Part shown: piece by piece, positions 24,799 through 32,224 of the stretch
Layout of the letters: each line of letters begins with the position of its first letter
Position numbering within the stretch: the stretch's first letter is position 1
Assembly: GCF_900099895.1 (NCBI RefSeq)
Contig: NZ_FNDY01000042.1
Location: 1 to 34,634, forward strand
Direction: 5' to 3'
Length of the DNA: 34,634 bases
Source: Paenibacillus naphthalenovorans
GTDB lineage: Bacteria > Bacillota > Bacilli > Paenibacillales > NBRC-103111
The notes under the pieces: model-generated
Told to the model about the DNA's origin: nothing
Databases searched by the model: none
The model's input: only the letters and a program-made list of their open reading frames with translations
Translations under genes and position numbers: made by a program

Positions 24799-26240
24799 CG
24801 GGGAACAAGCTCTATAATGACCGGCATACTGTAGCGACCAGGTGCCGGTTTTCCTTCTGGCTTCTCGGCATCAACGGTAACCCTCTCGAACAACTCTCTA
24901 ATAAATGCCTTCTTCTCGGCTTCATCCGCGCTCTGCATTGCCTCTTTGGCGTCGACAAGGATGTCCGCAATCATTTCCTTTGACCAAACGTTTGAAGTCC
25001 CCTGTGGTAGTGTAGCTAGTTCCTGCGAAATCTCCTTTTTCCGTTCAGCGTCTTCCCTGGTACGCTCCCGTAAATCTTCTAGGGATATAACGTCGTCCGC
25101 ATAAGCCATTTGCCATTTTTTCTTACGCTTTCGAATTTGCTCTATCTCTGCTTCGAGAGCTTCCCGTCTGCTCTTTACTTCGTCGGACCGGTCTGGAACG
25201 TCGATTAGGTTACGCACTTGGTCGGAATCGTAATCCAGCGACGCGAGAAAAGCCTGCTCTAACCTCCCCGAATGAATAGCTGGCATATCGCATGTACCGG
25301 CGTTCGCCCGGCCTGTGCATCGGTAGAATCTCGCACCGCGGCTAAACCCAACCATCGCCTTACCGCATCTTCCGCATCTGAGGACGCCAGAAAAAGCATA
25401 TTCACTTGTTGCAGCTTTCCCGCCTCTTTTTCGTGACACAATTTCACCGTACACTTTTTCGAACAATTCAACTGGAATGATTGGCGCGTGATCGCTGTCC
25501 ACAATTATTTCTTTCCCCGTAGGTTTGCCAGAAGCTTTACGGTAGTTCCAGCGAAGTTTACCACAATAGACTGGGTTCATTAAGGCATATCGGACGCTTG
25601 AATACGTCCATTCCCGCCCATTACCTCGATTCAACTTGACAGCGATTTCTCTAAAGCCACATGGTCCGTTCTCGTCACCGTAGGCGTACCAGTTAAATAT
25701 TTTCCGTACGACTTCCGCTTGTTCCTCGTTCACGATCAACTGGCCGTTTTTTAGGTCATACCCATAGGGAGGTTTAGCGCCGTTACGCAGCCCTTTGTTA
25801 TGTCGCTCCATCATGACGAAATGGACACGCTCTGATATTTGTTCCCTCTCGAACTGTCCTAAAAGCACGTTTAGCCCGACGTTGAAGCGTTCAAACGCTG
25901 TCCCTTCGCTCAAATTTTCGCCTATTGCGCTGCGGAGGGTAACACCGTAGGGCTTGAGCTTATCATTAAGAGCGTGCCAATCGCGCCCGGCCCGCGTCCA
26001 GCGGTCGAGCTTCCAGAAAGCAATAAAGTCCGGTTTAAGAGTTGCAATGTCGTTCATCAACCGTTGTAGATCGGGGCGGCGAATGTCTTTAGCTGAATAC
26101 CCGTCGTCTATGTAGACCCCTGCGACCGTCGCGCCCCACTCTGCAAATTTGCGGTCTAGCAGGGCCTTTTGCGCTGTGATCGAATAGCCTTCAACAGCCT
26201 GTTCCTCATCGGAAACCCGAATGTATTGGAATCCACGCAT
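24777..26240 (-). CDS. large serine recombinase (integrase) 1
   Basis: This site-specific recombinase is 487 residues. The resolvase-type catalytic domain (1-150) has YIRVSDEEQ with the nucleophile Ser10, VYIDDGYSAKDIRRPDLQRL and WKLDRWTRAGRD with the active-site Arg group. The recombinase domain is about 155-260, with PPYGYDLKNGQLIVN. A zinc ribbon follows (Cys289, Cys292, Cys308, Cys317), then a coiled coil at about 345-400. The length and order are those of phage/ICE integrases. AGAGGTG lies 6 bases before ATG 26240. The 3' end overlaps the Moco gene by 22 bases, pointing to the element's left end. It appears intact and likely active. Confidence 0.93.
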   Translation of the reverse strand: MRGFQYIRVSDEEQAVEGYSITAQKALLDRKFAEWGATVAGVYIDDGYSAKDIRRPDLQRLMNDIATLKPDFIAFWKLDRWTRAGRDWHALNDKLKPYGVTLRSAIGENLSEGTAFERFNVGLNVLLGQFEREQISERVHFVMMERHNKGLRNGAKPPYGYDLKNGQLIVNEEQAEVVRKIFNWYAYGDENGPCGFREIAVKLNRGNGREWTYSSVRYALMNPVYCGKLRWNYRKASGKPTGKEIIVDSDHAPIIPVELFEKVYGEIVSRKRGGKAATSEYAFSGVLRCGRCGKAMVGFSRGARFYRCTGRANAGTCDMPAIHSGRLEQAFLASLDYDSDQVRNLIDVPDRSDEVKSRREALEAEIEQIRKRKKKWQMAYADDVISLEDLRERTREDAERKKEISQELATLPQGTSNVWSKEMIADILVDAKEAMQSADEAEKKAFIRELFERVTVDAEKPEGKPAPGRYSMPVIIELVPRQSKSYL

Positions 26241-26321
26241 AAATGCACCTCTTTGATTTCAGTGTGTATTCAAAGGTAAAACATTCCCTAATGGCCTGGA
26301 CAGAGCGCCCAGCAATAAGAA

Positions 26322-26345
26322 GTAAAGAAGTAAAGATAACTTTAC
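26322..26345 (+). promoter_or_regulatory. GTAAAG repeats between divergent genes
   Basis: GTAAAG occurs at 26322 and 26330, and CTTTAC at 26340-26345 completes a perfect palindrome GTAAAG-ATAA-CTTTAC. It lies between recombinase 1 and the coiled-coil gene, just before the latter's SD. It may be an operator for the element's own regulator. Confidence 0.4.
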
Positions 26346-26369
26346 CTATTAAAATGGAGGAATGTAACC

Positions 26370-27056
26370 ATGATTAAAGCGTACGAAGACATGCTGGAGA
26401 ATATCAAAGCGTTCGAAGCCGCCCAGGAAGCGGATAACGGGCAGCTGGAAGCCGCAGAAGCGGAAGCAGAGCAGGCCCGCCAGCGGTATAACGCCCTGCT
26501 GGAAAAGGCCCTGGAGGACCCGGAACTGGCCGCAGATATCGCCGAAACGAAATTACAGCGCCTACGGGCGAATCTGGACGCTGTGAAGAAGCCGTACCCG
26601 GACGGCATGGCGGTAGCCTTTAGGAACGTCCAGGCCGAAATTCGCCGCAGAATTGCCGACGGCAGCCTGCTTCGTGAAGAATTTCAGCCCCTGCTGGACA
26701 AATTGAAAGAGCATATGCAGGGGTATACGGACACGCTGGCCACTGTATTCGTCAAAATGCACCAGGTAAACAAAAGCCTGGCGCATATCCAGCACAGCAC
26801 AGCCAGCGCCGTATTGCGGTACACTGGTAAAGAAGAACGCTTTGGCTTAATGGGGCCGGAACTGATTAAAGAATCTGACTTCAAGGAATGGGCCTGGGTA
26901 GATCATTACCAGTACAATAACGACCTGGCAGCGATTCGTAAGGCTGCCCTGGAAGAAACAAGCCCCGAAGTAAAGCTGCCCCCGGCGTACCAAATGCCGA
27001 ACGTCCTAACGGTAACGCGCAGAGAATCGGAACAGAAGACATACATTGCGGAATAA
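26370..27056 (+). CDS. coiled-coil protein of unknown function
   Basis: The 228-residue protein has an acidic N-terminal coiled coil (about 1-75, Ala/Glu/Gln-rich), a basic middle (REEFQPLLDKLKEHMQGY, about 100-120) and a C-terminal region with HYQYNNDLAAIRKAALEE. GGAGG before ATG 26370 gives good initiation. Codon style matches recombinase 2 and the small genes near 28234-28925, so it likely belongs to the same element. It is convergent to the AlbA_2-type gene and has a terminator behind. No family recognised; a phage structural or accessory role is only a guess. Confidence 0.7.
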   Translation: MIKAYEDMLENIKAFEAAQEADNGQLEAAEAEAEQARQRYNALLEKALEDPELAADIAETKLQRLRANLDAVKKPYPDGMAVAFRNVQAEIRRRIADGSLLREEFQPLLDKLKEHMQGYTDTLATVFVKMHQVNKSLAHIQHSTASAVLRYTGKEERFGLMGPELIKESDFKEWAWVDHYQYNNDLAAIRKAALEETSPEVKLPPAYQMPNVLTVTRRESEQKTYIAE

Positions 27057-27060
27057 AAGA

Positions 27061-27102
27061 AAACCCGCGTAGCAGGCTGTGAAGCCCCTGCGCGGGTTTT
27101 TA
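27061..27102 (+). terminator. bidirectional terminator
   Basis: AAACCCGCG pairs with CGCGGGTTT, with an inner CAGG/CCTG, and T5 follows. The A run on the left side lets it also serve the convergent AlbA_2-type gene. Confidence 0.88.
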
Positions 27103-27128
27103 AGTTGATCGTGGTACATTTATGCTTA

Positions 27129-28213
27129 CTATTCTTTATAGCGCATCTGACCAAAAGCATTCCATAGCGAATCGAAGATAGGGCGAAGCTGTTCTTTTAA
27201 ATTTTTTGTTCTATCTTCGATTAAAATTTCGGGAAATATTAGCTTATCTTGTTTTAGTTTACGTTGTTCAAAAAAGAAATATTTCATTGGATCAACAGCA
27301 AATTCATAACCGGCAACTCCGAACATTGATATTGACACATAAAACGGTTCCTTCATATCCATTATTTCAAAGTTTGATATACTTTGACCTATAAACTCAG
27401 TTATTTTTTCAACAAAATAAGTTGACGGTATTCTACCTTCTCTTGTAAGGCGTATCGTAGCACCTTCTATAATTCCGTTTTTGAAAATTTGCATGCTTGA
27501 AGCATTATCTGATGTGTTGGAGTAAATGCCATCAAAGTTTATCCTTGGGTTCCAACCTGCACTCGCAATTGGTGCTAGGCGTAGTTTCTCAATTAAAGAT
27601 AAATCTAGGGAATACCTATTTTCGAAACATGTAATGGGAATAAGATGGATTAAAGTAAATGGAGAAGAATTGTTGTATTCAAGCATATATTCTAATGCTC
27701 TTTCTTCTCTAAATTCTTTGACCTTCTTGGAGAACTCTGTAGTCTCAGAAAACATATTTCGAAGTTCAAAAACGTCTAATGGGAATTTACCGTTGGATTT
27801 CCGAGAATAAAACTTCGACGACCCTTTTACTCTATGCGGACGAAGCCAGCTACGACCTACTCTAAATAAGAATACATATCGATTTTCTCCGACTTCAAAT
27901 ATTTTTGTTTGTACTTGGGGTAACTTAGGCTCTACTCCATTTTGTAAGATATTAATGTACTTTAAAAGTTCTTTATCCGTATCTTCCGTAGAAATGCCCG
28001 ATAGTTTAATCGGCCCATTTTCAGGTGCGTCAATTCCTAGTAGAAAATCACCACCATATGTATTAGCAAGAGAAGTGAAGCGGCGCAAAATGCATCTGGA
28101 TGGGAAATATCGCTTTTGTATTCATGGTGTTGATCTTCTTTAACGTCATTCTCAGCAAGTGTAAATAAGTCTTTAATAGATAAATCATCTAGTTTCTTGA
28201 AATATGTGCTCAT
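27129..28213 (-). pseudogene. AlbA_2/Schlafen-type ATP-binding protein, frameshifted
   Basis: The gene starts at ATG 28213 (MSTYFKKLDDLSIKDL) and has the family opening HEYKSDIS. It then loses frame at a TTTT run near 28092; adding one T restores it to LRRFTSLANTYGGDFLLGID. This is the AlbA_2 (divergent AAA-4) domain pattern: EYK-S near residue 36 and FANT-GG-LLIGI. About 320 more residues follow, with a C-terminal domain I do not recognise. Such proteins are frequent in mobile islands and defence-related contexts. The DNA is clearly AT-richer than the rest of the island, suggesting a separate origin. A sequencing error in the homopolymer would make it intact. Confidence 0.7.
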
Positions 28214-28233
28214 TTTTATTCACCTTTTCTCGA

Positions 28234-28515
28234 TTAATTTACTGCGCCCTTCGGCGTTCGCGGTACGCGCGGCACTTTTCCGCTAAATTTAACCTGGCCG
28301 TTATATGCCATTTCTATAATGACCCTGGTAGACAGCGGGCAGGCTAAATGATTCGTGAACGTCACAGATGGAACTGGCCCTACAGGTGTACCTTCCAGCG
28401 ACAGCGCCAGGAATTCTACGCGGCGTACTGCTTCGGGGCTTCCTGACAGCTTCCCATTATCGTACGTAATTTCTGCCGTTTCGCCGCCTATCCTAACTTT
28501 CGCTGTGAATTTCAT
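28234..28515 (-). CDS. small protein of unknown function
   Basis: The 93-residue, mostly beta-strand-like protein starts MKFTAKVRIGGETAEITYDN and ends in a basic Pro-rich tail (KVPRVPRTPKGAVN). Its start at 28515 lies inside the preceding gene's end (stop at 28493), behind GGGGCCGGGGT. It is the third small gene behind recombinase 2, and translational coupling is likely. No family recognised; small phage-tail-like or accessory proteins have similar size. Confidence 0.55.
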   Translation of the reverse strand: MKFTAKVRIGGETAEITYDNGKLSGSPEAVRRVEFLALSLEGTPVGPVPSVTFTNHLACPLSTRVIIEMAYNGQVKFSGKVPRVPRTPKGAVN

Positions 28516-28728
28516 ACCCCGGCCCCCTCAATTTGTAGGCATAGTCGCGCCGCAGCGTTTCAGCTAGTACCTTTTCGCCCATGCCTTCCAGTTGACGAAG
28601 TCGCCACTGGTAATGCTGGGTAATACCCGGCATTCTTACGTCACCTTCAACGAAGTCGGAAATAATCTGCTGCGCTACATGCGCATTTTCAGGTTTTCAA
28701 TCAATCCGGCGTAAGTGTAGGCGTTCAT
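28493..28728 (-). pseudogene. small unknown gene with one-base frameshift
   Basis: ATG 28728 overlaps the upstream gene's stop (ATGA). It reads MNAYTYAGLIENLK and then hits a stop. Adding one A to the AAAA run near 28687 continues as NAHVAQQIISDFVEGDVR through QHYQWRLRQLEGMGEK to a stop at 28493, 78 residues in all. The clean long continuation shows this was a real gene. The same kind of one-base loss affects the AlbA_2-type gene. Function unknown. Confidence 0.6.
28511..28527. repeat. 17-bp direct repeat, copy 1
   Basis: TTCATACCCCGGCCCCC here is identical to 28724-28740. Each copy contains a start codon (minus strand) with its upstream GGGGCCGGGGT. Confidence 0.9.
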
Positions 28729-28740
28729 ACCCCGGCCCCC
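28724..28740. repeat. 17-bp direct repeat, copy 2
   Basis: Same sequence as 28511-28527, 213 bases away. Both overlap a small-gene start, so they probably reflect duplicated translation-initiation regions. Confidence 0.9.
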
Positions 28741-28925
28741 AGGGCTGCCGCGACTTCTTCCCACAGCTGCGAAACAGGCTTTTTCCCTTCGGCCCACTCC
28801 CGCAGGAATGCCAGGGCGGCTTCCGCGTCGCGGTAGGATAGTTCGCTAATCTTTTTATGCAGCGTTGCCCGCTTGTAAATGTATTCCCGGTCTATCGGCA
28901 GCGGTGTTTCGTTTATCTCAGCCAT
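28725..28925 (-). CDS. small helical protein of unknown function
   Basis: This 66-residue protein (MAEINETPLPIDREYIYKRA...) is mainly helical and acidic. ATG 28925 is preferred over an upstream in-frame start at 28970, because GGGGGTATC lies 7-15 bases before it and the residues before are hydrophobic and fit poorly. The stop overlaps the next start (ATGA). It lies 46 bases behind recombinase 2, so it is probably in the same operon; a recombination directionality factor is one thinkable role for a small gene next to an integrase, but nothing in the sequence proves it. Confidence 0.6.
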   Translation of the reverse strand: MAEINETPLPIDREYIYKRATLHKKISELSYRDAEAALAFLREWAEGKKPVSQLWEEVAAALGAGV

Positions 28926-28971
28926 AAATAAGATACCCCCATAAAATATTCGGCAGAATAGCAACAGCATT

Positions 28972-30657
28972 TTAAAGAAACTGTTTTTTTACTTCCTCTG
29001 TGATCTTTTTTAATCCCAGGCTGGCCTTCGTGCTGCGTTTCTTCCTAGGGCCGCCGTTGTTCATGTAGCCGAATGGGTTAGGTGCGACAGGTACGACAAC
29101 CGGGAAAGGCGTTTCGCCGTTAAGGTACGCCTTTAGGACCAGCTTATCTTCGTATAGGACCCCGGATGGAAACAGCCGCCCGATTAGCTCCATTTGTTCC
29201 TGGGGCGTCATTTCTTCGTCAAGATATAGCAGCGCTTCGAAATACTGGCTTACAGCTACGTAGTTAAACATTTGCTGCATTACGGCTTCTTTCTTGTTTT
29301 CCAGCTGGCGCTTCCGGGCAGTATGAACCTGGCGCTGGCTTTCTAGTTCTGCCTGCTTCGATTCCAGCAGGCCCCCGGAAAATCCCCCGCCGCCTTTAAG
29401 CACTAAATCCAGCAGATTGTCGTACATTTGCTGTACTTCGTTTAGCTGCTTGTTTACGCCTTCTATTTCCGCGTTAAGCTGTTCTATGTCCTGGGGGTTG
29501 TATTCGAACTGAATATAGCGTCGGGCTGTTTCTTCGTTGTCCAGTATTTCCTTAACCGCCCGGATTAAATTAAAGTCAATGCGAATCGAATTTATGGACA
29601 TTCCGCAGTCTGGGCTGTAGTCGGGCTTATGTTCGCGTCCATGCTTGTAATAAAAGTGTATGCCGTATTTTATGCTGCCGCTTTGTTTAAGCGAAAGCTT
29701 ACGACCACAATCGCCGCATGTTACCGCGATATTCCGCGTAAGCGCTGGGTAGATCGGGTTACGCCTCTGGTACTTCTCTTTTCGTTTCAGTTGGATTCTA
29801 TGCCAGGTTTCTTTTGAACGTAGAGGCGGGTATACGCCTGGGGTTACAATCGTTTCGCCGTTTGAAAAGGACTTTTCCATAACGCCATGATAGGCCTTAC
29901 TGGTAAGGCGCTTACTGATATGCTGGCTATTCCAGGGCTTCCCGGACGGCGGCTTTTTGATACCGTTAAGCACTTCCGCTATTTTTTCGTCGCTTAAACC
30001 CTGTTTTAAGTACAGATCGTCAATAGTCGGGATAACCCAGCTGTAGGCTTCGTTAACAGTATGCTTCCCGGTATTTTTGTCGTACAGGTATTCGAAAGGC
30101 GGCTTACCCCAGCCCTTACCTTCGCGGGTACGCTGCCGCTTACCCCTCATCATGCGTTTAACGATTTTCTTCTTTTCCCGTTTGGCGAATAAGTTTTTTA
30201 AGTCGCTAAAGAATTCGTCGTCTTCGTCGGCCAGATCGGTTATCTTCCCTGGTTCGGCTATCTTTACGCTGTTTTCGCGCAGCTGGCTTTTAAGGTATTC
30301 CCAGCTAACCGTATCCAGGCGGGAAAGTCTATCCTGGTCAATACACAAAACTACGTCGCCTTTGTCATCGTCTACATCGTCCAGCATCTGCGTAAGGCCT
30401 GCCTTATCCAGTTTGCCGCCGCTATCTACGTCGCGGTAAATGCCGACGATAATCCAGCCCATTGAATGGGCGTACTGTACTAATTCCTGTATTTGTGCTT
30501 TAAGCGAGAATCTATATTCCTGCAACTTTGTCGATACCCGGATATAAATAAATACCCGAAGATTTTTACCCGGCAAGGCCGCTTTATTGAAGTAGAAGAC
30601 GGTACTCCCTTTCGTGAAATAATTGCCTATACGATGAATATCTTCTATGGCTTGCAC
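28972..30657 (-). CDS. large serine recombinase 2
   Basis: The 561-residue site-specific recombinase has FIYIRVSTKLQEYRFSLKAQ with the nucleophile Ser42 in the resolvase domain (about 34-180), IYRDVDSGGKLDKAGLTQML and CIDQDRLSRLDT. The recombinase domain is about 185-300 (GKPPFEYLYDKNTGKHTVN). The zinc-ribbon region is VTCGDCGRKLSL with later HYYKHG/DCG-like Cys, then a coiled coil near 385-460 and a basic tail ending KASLGLKKITEEVKKQFL. About 35 extra residues precede the catalytic domain. GTG 30657 follows AAGGGGGG. It is distinct from recombinase 1 in sequence, and three small genes follow in the same direction. Confidence 0.92.
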   Translation of the reverse strand: MQAIEDIHRIGNYFTKGSTVFYFNKAALPGKNLRVFIYIRVSTKLQEYRFSLKAQIQELVQYAHSMGWIIVGIYRDVDSGGKLDKAGLTQMLDDVDDDKGDVVLCIDQDRLSRLDTVSWEYLKSQLRENSVKIAEPGKITDLADEDDEFFSDLKNLFAKREKKKIVKRMMRGKRQRTREGKGWGKPPFEYLYDKNTGKHTVNEAYSWVIPTIDDLYLKQGLSDEKIAEVLNGIKKPPSGKPWNSQHISKRLTSKAYHGVMEKSFSNGETIVTPGVYPPLRSKETWHRIQLKRKEKYQRRNPIYPALTRNIAVTCGDCGRKLSLKQSGSIKYGIHFYYKHGREHKPDYSPDCGMSINSIRIDFNLIRAVKEILDNEETARRYIQFEYNPQDIEQLNAEIEGVNKQLNEVQQMYDNLLDLVLKGGGGFSGGLLESKQAELESQRQVHTARKRQLENKKEAVMQQMFNYVAVSQYFEALLYLDEEMTPQEQMELIGRLFPSGVLYEDKLVLKAYLNGETPFPVVVPVAPNPFGYMNNGGPRKKRSTKASLGLKKITEEVKKQFL

Positions 30658-30998
30658 ACCAGCACCCCCCTTGTCTCCGCGTATGCTACTAAAGTACTAT
30701 TTATTCATTTTACGCTGATTAATCGCAGTTGTAACCAATTATCTTCAGATAATAGTGCGTGTTGCAGTGTGGTTATGGATGGATGCGTAATGAGTGATTT
30801 TATAAAAACTTGCAGGTCCATGTAGGATTATCTGTCCTTCAAGGCTTGAATTCAATGTTAAAGTAGATTGAATGGCGGAAGTTCCAAACGGACAGGAGGA
30901 AGGCGAACCTCGTTATGCTTTTGCGAGTATCACGTATACCCAGGTGAAATAATACAATTTGTACTTTTCAACACTTCGTCTGGTAACTGAAAAATTAG
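30658..30998. other. intergenic region between recombinase 2 and the AAA/protease operon
   Basis: No convincing gene. A 26-codon frame starts at 30872 (MAEVPNGQEEGEPRYAFASI..., stop 30952) without an SD and may be a gene tail. CTGTCC (30831-30836) and GGACAG (30890-30895) form a wide inverted pair. The promoter of recombinase 2 must lie here but was not identified. Confidence 0.4.
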
Positions 30999-31022
30999 TG
31001 CGAACAAAATTGCGAACAAAAT
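30999..31022 (+). repeat. two tandem 12-bp repeats
   Basis: TGCGAACAAAAT occurs at 30999-31010 and again at 31011-31022, directly followed by the related TGTGGACTAATT. They lie just upstream of the promoter of the ATPase gene. Confidence 0.85.
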
Positions 31023-31024
31023 TG

Positions 31025-31110
31025 TGGACTAATTATTGATTATGTATTATAATTTAGTCCATATGGTAATATAACATAATTAAAATAAGGGATGGAAGGT
31101 GGACTAAATT
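31025..31110 (+). promoter_or_regulatory. promoter and repeated operators of the AAA/protease operon
   Basis: TGGACT (31025-31030), 17 bases and TATAAT (31048-31053) form the promoter. GGACTAAT (31026-31033) and ATTTAGTCC (31052-31060) are inverted around it, and a third GGACTAAATT (31101-31110) lies between the SD and the start codon. A protein binding these would cover -35, -10/+1 and the translation start. The HTH of the ATPase itself is the natural candidate. Confidence 0.65.
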
Positions 31111-32203
31111 GAGTTCATTTATAGGTGAGTACGTCCATCTGTTGAGGTTGGCTTTAGAAGGGCGACCACAAGAAGTTGTGGCATTAGCTCGGAAAAATCT
31201 TCGAAGTCTTATGAAAGCCAATCCAGAAAGCGCAGAGGCAATAAAAAAGTTACTGTCTCAATATGAGGAGAAGAGCGGTATTGCAGTTAGAGACGCTAAG
31301 CAACAACCGGTTCCAATAGATGTAGATAGTAAGTTAGAGCTACTTAGACGAGAATCAATTGTGTTTGATCAAGAGCCTGTTTGGCCTGAAACTGTAAATA
31401 GGGAACTTATATCAGTGATTGAAGAGCGCAAACATGAAAACGAACTAATGGAGATGGGTTTAGCACCCACGAGGTCAATATTATTTGTCGGCCCTCCAGG
31501 GGTAGGTAAAACATTAGCAGCGCGTTGGCTCTCTTCACACCTTGAAAGACAATTGCTTACGTTGGATCTTGCTGCTGTAATGAGTAGTTTTTTAGGTAAG
31601 ACCGGAAACAACATAAGGGCGGTGTTGAATTATGCTCAAAAAACGCCTTCTGTATTACTTTTAGATGAATTCGATGCAATTGCCAAACGGAGGAATGACG
31701 ATTCAGAAGTCGGAGAACTAAAAAGGTTGGTAACAGTCCTGTTGCAAGCAATTGATGATTGGCCTGCAAATGGGGTATTAATTGCTGCCACTAATCACCC
31801 TGATTTACTTGATCCAGCTGTGTGGAGGCGTTTTGAGCGGGTGGTACGTTTTCCGCACCCGTCATCGAACGAAATAAATACGACAATAAAATCTTTAATG
31901 GCTGATCTTACAAAGCAAGGAGAGACTTTGGTTGAAGTGCTATCGACCGTATTGGAGGGCAATTCGTATGCTGAGGTGGTTAGACAGATTAATTCGATAA
32001 GGAGAGAGAGTGTCGTCCAAAAGAAGCCGTTAGAGATTATGATGGAAGAACTTTTAGCAAGACTAATTTTAAACGCTGAACGGGAGCAAAAGTTAGCGAT
32101 CGCGATGAAATTGTTAGACACCGGTTTGTCACAGCGGCGTGTTTCCGATATAACTGGCGTGTCGAGAGATACGTTGAGAAAATACTTGAGCAGAAAAAAT
32201 TAA
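31109..32203 (+). CDS. AAA+ ATPase with C-terminal HTH (IetA-like)
   Basis: The 364-residue protein has an N-terminal helical part (about 1-85), an AAA+ core (about 95-300) and a C-terminal helix-turn-helix (about 339-362). Walker A is GPPGVGKT (128-135), Walker B LLLDEFD (183-189), sensor 1 is around Thr228-Asn229 (ATNHPDLLDP), and Arg240/Arg241 are arginine-finger candidates. HTH: LSQRRVSDITGVSRDTLRKY. With the downstream subtilase it matches the known IetAS arrangement, in which the ATPase accompanies a serine protease; IetA was reported as the antitoxin-like partner. The start is TTG 31109 with GGAAGGTGG before it. The AT-rich DNA and flanking recombinase and IS point to recent transfer. 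The pair identification is by architecture; sequence similarity must be tested. Confidence 0.82.
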   Translation: MSSFIGEYVHLLRLALEGRPQEVVALARKNLRSLMKANPESAEAIKKLLSQYEEKSGIAVRDAKQQPVPIDVDSKLELLRRESIVFDQEPVWPETVNRELISVIEERKHENELMEMGLAPTRSILFVGPPGVGKTLAARWLSSHLERQLLTLDLAAVMSSFLGKTGNNIRAVLNYAQKTPSVLLLDEFDAIAKRRNDDSEVGELKRLVTVLLQAIDDWPANGVLIAATNHPDLLDPAVWRRFERVVRFPHPSSNEINTTIKSLMADLTKQGETLVEVLSTVLEGNSYAEVVRQINSIRRESVVQKKPLEIMMEELLARLILNAEREQKLAIAMKLLDTGLSQRRVSDITGVSRDTLRKYLSRKN

Positions 32204-32224
32204 GACATAAATTCGAAAGGTAAG

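Noticed and set aside
30872..30952. 26-codon frame MAEVPNGQEEG... upstream of the ATPase gene
   Set aside because: No SD and too short to judge; kept only as a note in the intergenic entry.
30999..31022. CRISPR array
   Set aside because: Only two adjacent 12-bp repeats without spacers, and no cas genes in the window.
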